Below are positions 8,601-15,021 of a stretch of 21,600 nt of DNA, piece after piece. The position numbers and the translations under genes were made by a program. The notes beneath the pieces were generated by a model. The model ran no database searches and had not been told where the DNA came from. It was given only the letters and a program-made list of their open reading frames with translations. Source of the stretch: Microbacteriaceae bacterium (lineage in GTDB: Bacteria; Actinomycetota; Actinomycetes; Actinomycetales; Microbacteriaceae); assembly GCA_025463615.1 (NCBI GenBank), contig JAODAU010000082.1:1-21600 (forward strand), in the 5' to 3' direction. Position 1 is the first letter of the stretch, and every line of letters starts with the position of its first letter.

Positions 8601-9123
8601 CGTCGCCGCGATGGAGGGCGCCCTCTCGGGCGATACCTCCGCCACGGACGCCACGGCGCACCGCTTCCTCGTCTACACGCAGGGCAAGCACGACTCGTGG
8701 GTGCTCTCGAAGCAGGTCGAGTACCGCACGGAGCCCGGCATGCGGATCCCCGAGGTGACGGCGCTGAGCGACGACGACCTGCTCGTGGAGGAGGCGTCGT
8801 TCGCCCCGGCGACCGGCAACGAGGTGCAGCTGTTCCAGGCCACCGGGCTGAAGAAGGCCACGGATGTCTCGTCGAAGGCCGACCTCGCGACGACCCCGGC
8901 ATCCCGCCCCCTCTCGAAGACGCTCCTGGCCGACCTGCAGAAGTGCCCGACCCTGGGCGCGACGGCGCTGGAGCCGCAGCTGAACCCGCTGCTCGACAAC
9001 TTCGAGGGCATGGCGGTCACGGGAAGCCACGGCAAGACGGTGGATGTCACGCTCATCAGCGACGACAACTTCTCGGCCGCCCAGCGCACGCGCCTGCTCG
9101 ACCTCTCCCTGCGGGTGCACTAG
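5674..9123 (+). CDS. Secreted ExeM/NucH-like nuclease with C-terminal phytase/esterase-like domain
   Basis: This 1149-residue secreted protein has four visible parts. A signal peptide (residues 1-36, cleavage after APALA) precedes a lamin-tail domain (~37-190, starting IVINEVYGGGGNGG). A Gly/Pro linker leads to an OB-fold-like region (~230-480, GYWIQDPAPD). The endonuclease/exonuclease/phosphatase domain (~498-810) has ATYNVEN (N505), EE at 539-540, H670 in GNHFNSK, GDLND (D723, N725) and SDHDP (D799, H800), so the metal-dependent catalytic set is intact. Residues ~840-1130 resemble the phytase-like/esterase-like beta-propeller family (GGLSSLAYD, EGLTIS, LDNFEGMAV). ExeM/NucH-type enzymes digest extracellular DNA; the last domain would add a phosphoesterase or binding role, which is inferred. 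No sortase signal or C-terminal membrane anchor is present. A GAGGGAAG site precedes the ATG. Its stop overlaps that of the convergent HNH gene. Confidence 0.9.
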   Translation: MRIPSTSSRLRVIAGVAALATAASTAALLGAAPALAVPSTGIVINEVYGGGGNGGSTFTNDFVELENRGATPVDLSGYSVQYHSKSATGTWQLTALTGTVAPGARYLVAEGKGAGGTTPLPTADATGTIAMSATDGTVALVDGQAALTCADSAACAAASVDLVGFGAAAISEGSPATGASNADSVQRTSAADTDANSLDFTFAVPTPGAANTATDPGDGGGGTPPTPGTVRIHDIQGASWLSPLNNTAVTNVPGIVTALRPTGSSRGYWIQDPAPDANAATSEGVFVYTGTTPTVKVGDSVLVSATVKDFYPLASGDTTATTSNLSVTELSGGSAVVLSSNNPLPAPIVITPTTVPSLYAPDLGGANIETTAVTPTRSALDYYESIEGMRVEVDDARVVGPSDQYGEQYITTKPGVQQSFRGGVLLQGENQTPSGRLEVVPADGTNPQVSVGDVFTGATVGPIDYSQYGGYLIAATQLGSVRAGGLAPVVATPQQQKQLSVATYNVENLAPADPATKYSRLAQGVVTNLASPDILTVEEVQDDTGATDDGTVSADATLTKLTAAIAAAGGPTYQWREVSPVNDQDGGQPGGNIRVVFLFNPARVSFVDRGAANVDRSVTGTTVSRSHGEPVLSLSPGRIDPTSDAWTSSRKPLVGEFTFRGSQVFVIGNHFNSKLGDQSQDGRFQYPDQSSAAQRQKQATEVNAFVGSLLAADKDAKVVVAGDLNDYQFSPALKTLTGAASGKPILTDLITTLPSDEQYTYDYQGVSEALDHILVTKGVGTPQYQVVHINSEFANQVSDHDPQVVRLAFGKVSSPPPPSNTCTPDGAALGYSDALDKLVYKGTQLGGLSSLAYDKRSRSWVAAVDNHASDPSRIWFISDLESPTVTRDPLVLKAPDGTPYTGLTADNEGLVVLSNGDFMVSSETEPSIRIFGRDGVQLQSLPIPARFAVTGTTAQGQATSNATLEGLTISPSGRTVVAAMEGALSGDTSATDATAHRFLVYTQGKHDSWVLSKQVEYRTEPGMRIPEVTALSDDDLLVEEASFAPATGNEVQLFQATGLKKATDVSSKADLATTPASRPLSKTLLADLQKCPTLGATALEPQLNPLLDNFEGMAVTGSHGKTVDVTLISDDNFSAAQRTRLLDLSLRVH

Positions 9124-10484
9124 AGCCCCACCGCGAACCGGAGTCGAGTGCGTCGCTGTGAGGGCGCGGGGATCGGCCGCTGCTCGGGATCGATCGAGCG
9201 CGGTGGGATCACGGAGTACTCGGCTCCGGTGCGCGTGACTCGCCAGCCGTTGTTGTGGACGAGCATGTGGTGGTGACGGCAGAGCAGTACCCCGTCGGAG
9301 AGGTCGGTTCGGCCGTGGTCCCGATCCCATTCGTTGATGTGGTGGGCTTCGGTCCAGCCGGGTGGCCTCTCGCAGTCGGGGAACCGGCAGCCGCCGTCGC
9401 GGGCGGCGAGGCCCACGCGTTGCCGCTGGGTGAAGAGGCGTTGCGCGCGGCCGACATTGACGACCTGCCCGTCGCTGTCGAACGCGATGGGGATGACCCC
9501 GGCGGTGCACGCGTGCCGTTTGGCAGTGGCGATGCTGATCGACGCCGTCTGCCCTTCAAGGTGGGCGGCGCCGGTGTCGCGCTCGAGGTCGGTGGCGGTG
9601 ACGTGAATCCGGACCGCGGGCACCTGCCGCCCGACGACCTGGGCGACGTCGCCGTCGAGCCCGATCCGCAGGACCGAGACGAGGGCATCTACGGCGAGCT
9701 GGTCGGTGCTTCGGGTGTCGCCGAGAAGTCGCTGCTCCCGTGCCTTGCCGGCGGGGTCGACGAACCGGGGACCGCCGCGTCGGGGCGAGGTCGCGGCATC
9801 CACGACGGCGCACACCTGTGCCGCGGACTCGGGATCGAGCTCCCCGGTGATGCGGGTCATGCCGTTGGGCAGCGGAAACAGTCGCAGGTAGCGTTTTTCG
9901 CGCAGCTCCTGCTCGCGGGCGGCCACATGCTCGGCGTCGATCAGGTCGCGCAGCTGGCGAGCATGAACGACGAGCCGGTCGACGCCGACCCTCGTGGCTG
10001 CGGCGATCAGGTCGGCCGCGGCGGACAGCAGAGCGTCCTCAGCGACCTCGACTCCCATGAGGGTGGAGCGGATCACTCCTGCCGCCTCGACCGAAATCCC
10101 TCCGCACGCCACGGCGTCCCCGACCGCGACGAGCCACGGCGGCACCGGCGGAACGCCTGGGGCAGGCGGTGCGGCATCCATCAGCTCCCCGACCCGCACC
10201 AGTGTGGATGCCTCGCGCTTGCCGACCCCGGTGACCTTCTGCACGAGCTCCTGCGGGGTCCGAGCCCCGAGCCGCTGCGCGAGCCCGTCGTAGCCAAGCT
10301 CACGACGCGACCGGTGCGCGATGACCGCTGCGACACGGGCGGAGTGCGCGTCCGCAACCCGCTTCAGCTCGCCCAGAAGCCGCTGCGCCTCGATGACGTC
10401 CGCATCCGAAAGAACCGCCTCTGTGGGCAGCTCGAACGCGGTCGCCTGCCGCACGAGTGCGGTGAGAGGCGCTAGGTGATTCAT
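9120..10484 (-). CDS. DUF222 / 13E12-repeat HNH endonuclease-domain protein
   Basis: This 454-residue protein has the actinobacterial DUF222-HNH (13E12 repeat) layout. An N-terminal helical DUF222 region (~1-330) includes the family-like segment AGVIRSTLMGVEV. The C-terminal HNH module is at 364-420, with Cys366, Cys371, the AHHINEWDRDHG core (H381, H382, N384), Cys402 and HHH 404-406, so both zinc knuckles and the active-site histidine are present. These proteins occur in many copies in actinobacterial genomes, and their biological role is unsettled. The start at 10484 (MNHLAPLTAL) is preferred over upstream in-frame codons: a GACAAT box with an extended TGG lies 6 bases before it and there is no spaced Shine-Dalgarno, suggesting a leaderless mRNA. 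The gene is convergent with the nuclease gene and their stop codons overlap. Confidence 0.88.
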   Translation of the reverse strand: MNHLAPLTALVRQATAFELPTEAVLSDADVIEAQRLLGELKRVADAHSARVAAVIAHRSRRELGYDGLAQRLGARTPQELVQKVTGVGKREASTLVRVGELMDAAPPAPGVPPVPPWLVAVGDAVACGGISVEAAGVIRSTLMGVEVAEDALLSAAADLIAAATRVGVDRLVVHARQLRDLIDAEHVAAREQELREKRYLRLFPLPNGMTRITGELDPESAAQVCAVVDAATSPRRGGPRFVDPAGKAREQRLLGDTRSTDQLAVDALVSVLRIGLDGDVAQVVGRQVPAVRIHVTATDLERDTGAAHLEGQTASISIATAKRHACTAGVIPIAFDSDGQVVNVGRAQRLFTQRQRVGLAARDGGCRFPDCERPPGWTEAHHINEWDRDHGRTDLSDGVLLCRHHHMLVHNNGWRVTRTGAEYSVIPPRSIDPEQRPIPAPSQRRTRLRFAVGL

Positions 10485-10490
10485 GCCTCT

Positions 10491-10499
10491 ATTGTCCCA
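10491..10499 (-). promoter_or_regulatory. Extended -10 element, probable leaderless start
   Basis: On the minus strand TGG-GACAAT (hexamer at 10491-10496) precedes the ATG at 10484 by 6 bases. GACAAT matches TATAAT at four positions, and the TGn extension is present. No good -35 is visible. Confidence 0.4.
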
Positions 10500-10620
10500 G
10501 ACCCCACCGACATCCGGGCTCGTCGTTCGGCATCTGTGGACAACGAGACGAATTTCGCGCCTGTGAGCGAGAGGCGACGGGCAAGTGCGAGGATTCACAC
10601 ATGCACGAGAGCGCGCCTCG

Positions 10621-11289
10621 ATGAACCTGGTGACGATCGTTCATCTCGTGCGATCCTTTCCCCGCCGTCTCTTCGGCCCGAGCGGCGACTTTCGGCGTGG
10701 CGAGAAGACCGAGCGCTCGCGCGCGCTCGCGGCGCTATGGTTCGCCCGATGGCCTGACATCGCTCCGTCCCCGCGAGGCCTGCAATCGCCAAGAGCAGCC
10801 CTGTCGGGGGATAGGTGGGTGCGATTCCACAGCCTTCCCGGCTCGAAGCAATATGCGGAAACCGACGAGGAGCGCCGAACCGTACTTGCGCGGCATTTCG
10901 CAGTGCTTCGTTATCTCAGTCGTGATCGACCCGAGCTCGGATATGTGGTGATCGGCGAAGACTGGGGGCCGGGCGATATCGCAAGCGGATGGACCAGGAA
11001 ATACCTCGAGGGGGCATGGCCTTGGCTGAAGTCGCCGAATCCTCCCGAGCGGGGTGAAGCCGTCTTCTATCACTGGGTACTGCAGCACCCCACGCTCGAG
11101 GCGATGGAGCCGGTGCTCCAGCGAGTGGCAGCGGAGGAGGCGACGATCGTCATCTCCAACGCCGCACTCGACTGGCTCTATCACCCTTACGACGGCGGCG
11201 CCGATGTCTACACGGCAACGACGGCAGGGCGGGATGCGCTGCGCGGCCGATACGCCGAGTGGCTTCCGGCTCGCGAAGACGGTCTCTAG
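10621..11289 (+). CDS. Hypothetical protein, possibly DUF3885
   Basis: This 222-residue soluble protein ends in a conserved-looking block, SNAALDWLYHPYDGGADVYTATTAGRDALRGRYAEWL, and has RFHSLPGSKQYAETDEE in the middle. From memory these blocks fit the DUF3885 family of uncharacterised proteins; I am not certain. Two Trp-rich stretches (EDWGPGDIASGW, LEGAWPWL) separate them. The ATG at 10621 is used because the 36 bases from the alternative GTG at 10585 show poor third-position G+C; neither start has a clear ribosome binding site. Third positions in this gene are less G+C-rich than in its neighbours (for example in codons 75-130), hinting at a different origin. It is transcribed away from the HNH gene and ends just before two tandem terminators, so it is probably a single-gene unit. 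Confidence 0.65.
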   Translation: MNLVTIVHLVRSFPRRLFGPSGDFRRGEKTERSRALAALWFARWPDIAPSPRGLQSPRAALSGDRWVRFHSLPGSKQYAETDEERRTVLARHFAVLRYLSRDRPELGYVVIGEDWGPGDIASGWTRKYLEGAWPWLKSPNPPERGEAVFYHWVLQHPTLEAMEPVLQRVAAEEATIVISNAALDWLYHPYDGGADVYTATTAGRDALRGRYAEWLPAREDGL

Positions 11290-11299
11290 AAAGAGAAGG

Positions 11300-11332
11300 A
11301 AGGGCCGGCGCGATCCCCATCGCCCGGCCCTT
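11300..11332 (+). terminator. Intrinsic terminator 1 after the DUF3885-like gene
   Basis: AAGGGCCGG (11300-11308) pairs with CCGGCCCTT (11324-11332), and GCGAT with ATCGC inside, around a CCCC loop. This is a 14-bp stem with one bulged base, 10 bases after the stop codon. Confidence 0.8.
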
Positions 11333-11338
11333 CGAGGT

Positions 11339-11370
11339 CGGATGCGCCGTCCCCACGGGGCATCCGTTTT
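11339..11370 (+). terminator. Intrinsic terminator 2, tandem
   Basis: CGGATGC (11339-11345) pairs with GCATCCG (11360-11366), with an inner CCGT/ACGG stem and a CCCC loop. TTTT follows directly (11367-11370). It begins 7 bases after the first hairpin. Confidence 0.82.
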
Positions 11371-11478
11371 CCCCTGCGCCGACCGGGCCCCTGATTCCCG
11401 GGTGGCGAGTGTTCCTCTGTACAGGGGTGTTCGACATCCGGCGGCGCGTGGATTGCTGCGGGACTGCCCCCACTTCGG

Positions 11479-11506
11479 GTGACGCGATCGCGTCGGGGCG
11501 CACAAT
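11479..11506 (+). promoter_or_regulatory. Probable leaderless promoter of lipoprotein gene
   Basis: GTGACG (11479-11484), a 16-base spacer and CACAAT (11501-11506) precede the ATG at 11513 by 6 bases. No Shine-Dalgarno is present. Confidence 0.45.
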
Positions 11507-11512
11507 AAACAC

Positions 11513-12142
11513 ATGACGACGTGGCGACGCAGCCTGGGCGCGATGGCGCTCGGCCTCGTGGTGCTCGCGCTCGCCGGCTGCGCGTCGGCACCGCCGCCGG
11601 TGACGGATGACGAGCGGGCCAGCATCCGCTCCGAGATCCTCTCGGCGCTCTGGGCGCCGATCGCGCAGTCGTACCCGGAGGCGATCCGCCCGGTCATCCC
11701 CGTGACGCACACCGTGCTCGACCACGACTGGCCGGAGCGCATGGCGAGTTGCCTGCGCGGCCGCGGCTACTCGAGCGAGGTCACCGACAACGGCCAGGGC
11801 TACACCGACGGCGGCCAGGGCCAGACCCAGCTCGTCTTCACCGTGGATGCCTACAACTGCCAGGCAACCTGGGTCTCGTTCTCGCAGGTGGCGAACTACC
11901 TCGCCCCTCGGCAGTTCGAGGCGTACTACAACTTCCAGGTGGCGACGCTGCAGCCCTGCCTCCGACTGGCCGGGGTCATCACGTCGAGGTCGCCGGGCCG
12001 CCAATACGCCCTGGGAATCCCGGAGCTGGCGGGCTGGAACCCGTACCAGATCTTCTGGCAGAGCCAGCCGTCGCGCAGCGAACTCAGCTACCTCGAGACG
12101 CGCTGCCCGCCCATCCCCGGCTGGCTCGACCTGGCCGGCTGA
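11513..12142 (+). CDS. Four-cysteine lipoprotein, family member A
   Basis: This 209-residue predicted lipoprotein has an N-terminal MTTWRR charged region, a hydrophobic stretch and a lipobox L-A-G-C with lipidation at Cys23. The mature part has four further cysteines at 80, 116, 149 and 198 in the contexts MASCL, NCQA, LQPCL and RCP. The same four contexts, with nearly equal spacing, recur in the two lipoproteins at 18107 and 18757, so the three are paralogues, and two disulfides outside the membrane are plausible. Other shared blocks are W-N/S-P-Y near residue 175 and P-x-W near the C-terminus. The function is unknown: no catalytic motif is visible. A -10-like box lies 6 bases before the ATG. 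The gene sits upstream of the monooxygenase pair, but the dyad at 12176 suggests that pair has its own control. Confidence 0.8.
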   Translation: MTTWRRSLGAMALGLVVLALAGCASAPPPVTDDERASIRSEILSALWAPIAQSYPEAIRPVIPVTHTVLDHDWPERMASCLRGRGYSSEVTDNGQGYTDGGQGQTQLVFTVDAYNCQATWVSFSQVANYLAPRQFEAYYNFQVATLQPCLRLAGVITSRSPGRQYALGIPELAGWNPYQIFWQSQPSRSELSYLETRCPPIPGWLDLAG

Positions 12143-12175
12143 CCGGGAATATCTGCGTCACCCCCGCGTTGTATG

Positions 12176-12193
12176 TCTATGCAAACGCATAGA
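12176..12193. promoter_or_regulatory. Dyad upstream of the monooxygenase gene
   Basis: TCTATGC (12176-12182) and GCATAGA (12187-12193) are perfect 7-bp arms around AAAC. The dyad lies in an AT-richer stretch immediately before the monooxygenase start. It could be an operator overlapping the promoter or a small hairpin in the leader. Confidence 0.45.
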
Positions 12194-12209
12194 AATGGAT
12201 GTGGACAGA

Positions 12210-13325
12210 ATGCAATTCGGAATCTTCACCGTCGGCGACGTCACCGAGGACCCGACCACGGGCCAGACCCAGACGGAGCACGAGCGGATCAAGAACATCC
12301 TCACCATCGCCCAGAAGGTCGAGGAGGTGGGCATGGAGGTCTTCGCCCTCGGCGAGCACCACAACCCGCCGTTCATCCCGTCGTCGCCCACGACGATGCT
12401 GGGCTACGTGGCCGCCAAGACGGAGAACCTGATCCTCTCCACGTCGACCACCCTCATCACCACCAACGACCCGGTGAAGATCGCCGAGGATTACGCCATG
12501 CTCCAGCACGTGGCCGACGGGCGCGTCGACCTCATGATGGGCCGCGGCAACACGGGCCCCGTCTACCCCTGGTTCGGCAAGGACATCCGCGACGGCATCC
12601 CGCTGGCCATCGAGAACTACGCCCTGCTGCACCGCCTGTGGACCGAGGATGTCGTGGACTGGCAGGGCAAGTACCGCACCCCCCTGCAGGGCTTCACCAG
12701 CACCCCGCGCCCCCTCGACGGTGTCGCGCCGTTCGTCTGGCACGGCAGCATCCGCTCTCCCGAGATCGCGGAGCAGGCGGCCTACTACGGCGACGGCTTC
12801 TTCGCGAACAACATCTTCTGGCCCAAGGAGCACTACATGAAGCTCATCGGCTACTACCGCCAGCGCTTCGAGCACTACGGGCATGGCACCGCCGCACAGG
12901 CGATCGTCGGGCTCGGCGGCCAGGCTTTCATGGCGAAGAACTCGCAGGATGCGGTGAACCGGTTCCGCCCCTACTTCGACAACGCCCCCGTCTACGGCCA
13001 CGGCCCGTCCCTCGAGGAGTTCACCGAGATGACCCCGCTCACTGTCGGGAGCCCGCAGCAGGTCATCGACCGCTACGCCTCGATGCGCGAGTACTTCGGC
13101 GACTACCAGCGCCAGCTGTTCCTCATGGACCACGCCGGCCTGCCGCTGAAGACGGTGCTCGAGCAGCTCGACATCCTCGGCGAGGAGGTCGTGCCGGTGC
13201 TCCGCAAGGAGTTCGCGAAGGACCGCCCGGCCGACGGTCCCGAGGGCCCGACGCACGCCGCGCGCGTGAATGAGGCGCAGAAGCGGGTCGAGCTCGTCGA
13301 GACCCAGGAAGCGGTGACCGCATGA
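12210..13325 (+). CDS. FMN-dependent luciferase-like monooxygenase, CE1758 family
   Basis: This 371-residue protein is a bacterial luciferase-like (LLM) flavin monooxygenase, a TIM-barrel enzyme that uses reduced flavin supplied by a reductase. It matches the CE1758 family pattern: MQFGIFTVGDVTEDPTTG at the N-terminus, GEHHNPPFIPSSPTT, TTLITTNDPVKIAEDYAMLQ, GRGNTGPVYPWFG, and RQLFLMDHAGLPL near the end. The natural substrate is unknown. The ATG at 12210 places the first beta strand at the N-terminus; an in-frame ATG at 12195 is an alternative adding five residues, and neither has a strong ribosome binding site. Its stop overlaps the start of the FMN reductase (ATGA), so the pair is translationally coupled. 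This matches the known CE1758/CE1759 duo arrangement. Confidence 0.93.
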   Translation: MQFGIFTVGDVTEDPTTGQTQTEHERIKNILTIAQKVEEVGMEVFALGEHHNPPFIPSSPTTMLGYVAAKTENLILSTSTTLITTNDPVKIAEDYAMLQHVADGRVDLMMGRGNTGPVYPWFGKDIRDGIPLAIENYALLHRLWTEDVVDWQGKYRTPLQGFTSTPRPLDGVAPFVWHGSIRSPEIAEQAAYYGDGFFANNIFWPKEHYMKLIGYYRQRFEHYGHGTAAQAIVGLGGQAFMAKNSQDAVNRFRPYFDNAPVYGHGPSLEEFTEMTPLTVGSPQQVIDRYASMREYFGDYQRQLFLMDHAGLPLKTVLEQLDILGEEVVPVLRKEFAKDRPADGPEGPTHAARVNEAQKRVELVETQEAVTA

Positions 13326-13951
13326 CCACCCGCCACCTCGCCGTGCTCACCGCCGGCCTCAGCCAGCCCTCCTCGACGCGCCTGCTCGCCGACCGCCTCT
13401 CGCAGGCGGTCGTGAGCCGGCTCGAGGAGGACGGCATCGAGGTCGAGGTGCACGTGATCGACCTCCGCGACTACGCCCACGACGTCACGAACAACCTCCT
13501 CACCGGCTTCGCCGGCCCGAAGCTCGAGGAGGCCATCGAGCGCCTCACCACGGCCGACGGCCTCATCGCCGTCAGCCCCATCTTCACCACGAGCTACAAC
13601 GGGCTGTTCAAGTCGTTCGTCGACGTGCTCGACCCGCAGGCGCTCGGCGGCATGCCGGTGCTCATGGGCGCGACCGGCGGCTCCGAGCGGCACTCGCTCG
13701 CCCTCGACTACGCCATGCGGCCGCTCTTCAGCTACCTGCACGCCGTGGTCGTGCCGACCGCCGTGTTCGCGGCGTCGAGCGACTGGGGATCGGGTGACGT
13801 CGCCGGTGCATCCGCCCTGCCCGAGCGCATCGGGCGCGCGGCGGGGGAGCTCGCCGCGCTCGTGCGCGACTCCGACCGGTCGGAGCGGGTCGAGGATCCC
13901 TTCGCCCTCCCGGCCGGGTTCAGCCCGGTCGGCGGCTTCGGGGCGCAATAG
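13322..13951 (+). CDS. LLM-partnered FMN reductase, CE1759 family
   Basis: This 209-residue flavodoxin-like NAD(P)H:FMN reductase probably supplies FMNH2 to the monooxygenase encoded just upstream. The fold is shown by the first strand LAVLTAGLSQPSSTRLLADRL, whose Ser/Thr-rich phosphate loop (residues ~12-19) binds FMN, and by the later SPIFTTSYNGLFKSFVDVL segment typical of the NADPH-dependent FMN reductase family. A strand-loop VLMGATGGSERHSLAL follows. The C-terminus, rich in Pro and Gly, ends at FGAQ. The start ATG overlaps the preceding stop as ATGA, giving translational coupling. A GC-rich hairpin (13972-13998) lies 20 bases after the stop. Confidence 0.92.
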   Translation: MTTRHLAVLTAGLSQPSSTRLLADRLSQAVVSRLEEDGIEVEVHVIDLRDYAHDVTNNLLTGFAGPKLEEAIERLTTADGLIAVSPIFTTSYNGLFKSFVDVLDPQALGGMPVLMGATGGSERHSLALDYAMRPLFSYLHAVVVPTAVFAASSDWGSGDVAGASALPERIGRAAGELAALVRDSDRSERVEDPFALPAGFSPVGGFGAQ

Positions 13952-13971
13952 GCGGTCTACCCCACTTCGAT

Positions 13972-13998
13972 GAATGTTCCCCCTTTTGGGGGACATTC
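13972..13998. terminator. Hairpin after the monooxygenase operon (terminator or operator)
   Basis: GAATGT-T-CCCCC (13972-13983), a TTTT loop and GGGGG-ACATTC (13988-13998) form an 11-bp stem with one bulged T. No T-run follows. Because it ends 3 bases before the -35 box of the next gene, it may act as an operator for that promoter or as a weak terminator for the operon before it. Confidence 0.45.
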
Positions 13999-14001
13999 CG
14001 G

Positions 14002-14030
14002 GTGACAAAACGGCGCGCCTCGCGTAGCCT
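14002..14030 (+). promoter_or_regulatory. Sigma-A-type promoter with leaderless GTG start
   Basis: GTGACA (14002-14007), exactly 17 bases, then TAGCCT (14025-14030), with the GTG start 7 bases later at 14038. The -35 box coincides with an alternative in-frame GTG at 14002, arguing against that longer start. Confidence 0.6.
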
Positions 14031-14037
14031 GCACTGC

Positions 14038-15003
14038 GTGATACCCGATCACAACAAACCCGATCCTTCTGCGCCCGGACGCTACGACTCCCGATGGTTC
14101 CTGGCCCAGTTGCGCGGTCGCGCGCCCGAGGCCGAGGCGCCGGCGGTCGCTGCCCCGACAGATACCGTGCCGGCGGTCGCCGCCCCGACCGACGCGGGGC
14201 CGACGGATGCCGCCCCCACCGTTGAGCTGACGGAGCCCGCAGAGCCCGCGCAGGCACACACCGCGGCGCGCACGACCCCCGCGCTCGCGGCGCGGCCGGC
14301 CGCCCGCACCAAGGCCTCGCGCTGGACGCCCGTCGTGACCGACCCGGCGACACGCCCGGTCGTGATCCAGCAGCCTCCCGCAGCCGACCTGCCGCCGGTG
14401 GTGTCCGTGCCGGTGAGCTCGCACGCGCCGCTGGTGATGTTCTCGCCGACGACGAGGCGACTCAGCATCCCGCTGCTGCCGATCGAGAACACCCGCCGCC
14501 GCTACCTCGTGGTGGGGGCGGGGGTCGTGGTGCTCGTGCTCTCCGGAACAGCGGCTTTCGCGGCATCCGCCTACGAGAACCGTCCCGTCGCCGCGCATGC
14601 GGCCCACAACCTCGCGGATGCCCCGACCGCGGCGCCCTCTACCGCGCCGACTACCGACGCACCGACGGTCGTCCCCACGCAGGCGCCGCTCCCGCTGGTC
14701 ATCGCGGCCCCGCCCGCCCCGCAGTCGCCGCCCGTCGAGGTGACCACGCGCAAGCGCACGACCGGCAAGACGACAACGGGCACCGGCTCGGGCGCTGGCA
14801 CGGTGACGGCCCCAGCGCCGAGCCCCAGCAGTTCGTCCGCTCCGGCGGCCCCGCCGGTCACGACGCCCGTGGACCCGCCGGCCGACCCGCCCGTCGTCGA
14901 CCCGCCGGCCGATCCTCCCGCAGATCCGCCGGCCGACCCGCCCGCCGATCCTCCCGCGGACCCGCCGGCCGACCCGCCCGTCGACCCGGGAACGGGCAAC
15001 TGA
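14038..15003 (+). CDS. Single-pass membrane protein with Pro-rich DPPA-repeat tail
   Basis: This 321-residue protein has an N-terminal cytoplasmic part (residues ~1-150) rich in Ala, Pro and Thr, beginning with PGRYDSRWFLAQLRGR and containing two 10-residue repeats around PAVAAPTD. A basic TRRR stop precedes one transmembrane helix (~156-178, YLVVGAGVVVLVLSGTAAF). The outside part is Thr/Pro/Ala-rich with a short basic patch (TTRKRTTGKTTTG), then a DPPA repeat tail (279-317). No enzyme motif, LPXTG or known domain is visible. It could be a cell-wall-spanning scaffold or anchor, which is inference. The GTG at 14038 is chosen because a well-formed promoter ends 7 bases before it; the GTG at 14002 lies in the -35 box. 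It is convergent with the LysR gene 18 bases downstream. Confidence 0.72.
   Translation: MIPDHNKPDPSAPGRYDSRWFLAQLRGRAPEAEAPAVAAPTDTVPAVAAPTDAGPTDAAPTVELTEPAEPAQAHTAARTTPALAARPAARTKASRWTPVVTDPATRPVVIQQPPAADLPPVVSVPVSSHAPLVMFSPTTRRLSIPLLPIENTRRRYLVVGAGVVVLVLSGTAAFAASAYENRPVAAHAAHNLADAPTAAPSTAPTTDAPTVVPTQAPLPLVIAAPPAPQSPPVEVTTRKRTTGKTTTGTGSGAGTVTAPAPSPSSSSAPAAPPVTTPVDPPADPPVVDPPADPPADPPADPPADPPADPPADPPVDPGTGN
14872..14988 (+). repeat. Coding tandem repeat, 12-bp DPPA units
   Basis: About nine 12-bp units encode D-P-P-A/V. Synonymous differences such as GACCCGCCGGCC versus GATCCTCCCGCA repeat in a 36-bp higher-order pattern (three units), pointing to duplication of blocks of three. The repeat lies in the C-terminal tail of the membrane protein. 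Confidence 0.8.
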
Positions 15004-15021
15004 CCCACCGACGCGTGAAAC

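Noticed and set aside
5695..9510. 1271-codon open frame on the minus strand opposite the nuclease gene
   Set aside because: It is the mirror frame of a high-G+C gene; the translation is Arg/Gly/Ala/His-rich with no domain, while the plus strand encodes clear signal peptide and nuclease motifs.
10585..10620. GTG start extending the DUF3885-like gene by 12 codons
   Set aside because: The added codons have poor third-position G+C and there is no clear ribosome binding site; kept as an alternative only.
11411..11445. Possible LexA/SOS box near GTTCGA and the CTGTACAG palindrome
   Set aside because: Only one GTTCGA half-site is present and the palindrome does not match the actinobacterial LexA consensus; nothing nearby suggests SOS control.
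14872..14988. CRISPR-like regular repeat
   Set aside because: The units are contiguous 12-bp codon repeats without spacers, in frame in a coding region.
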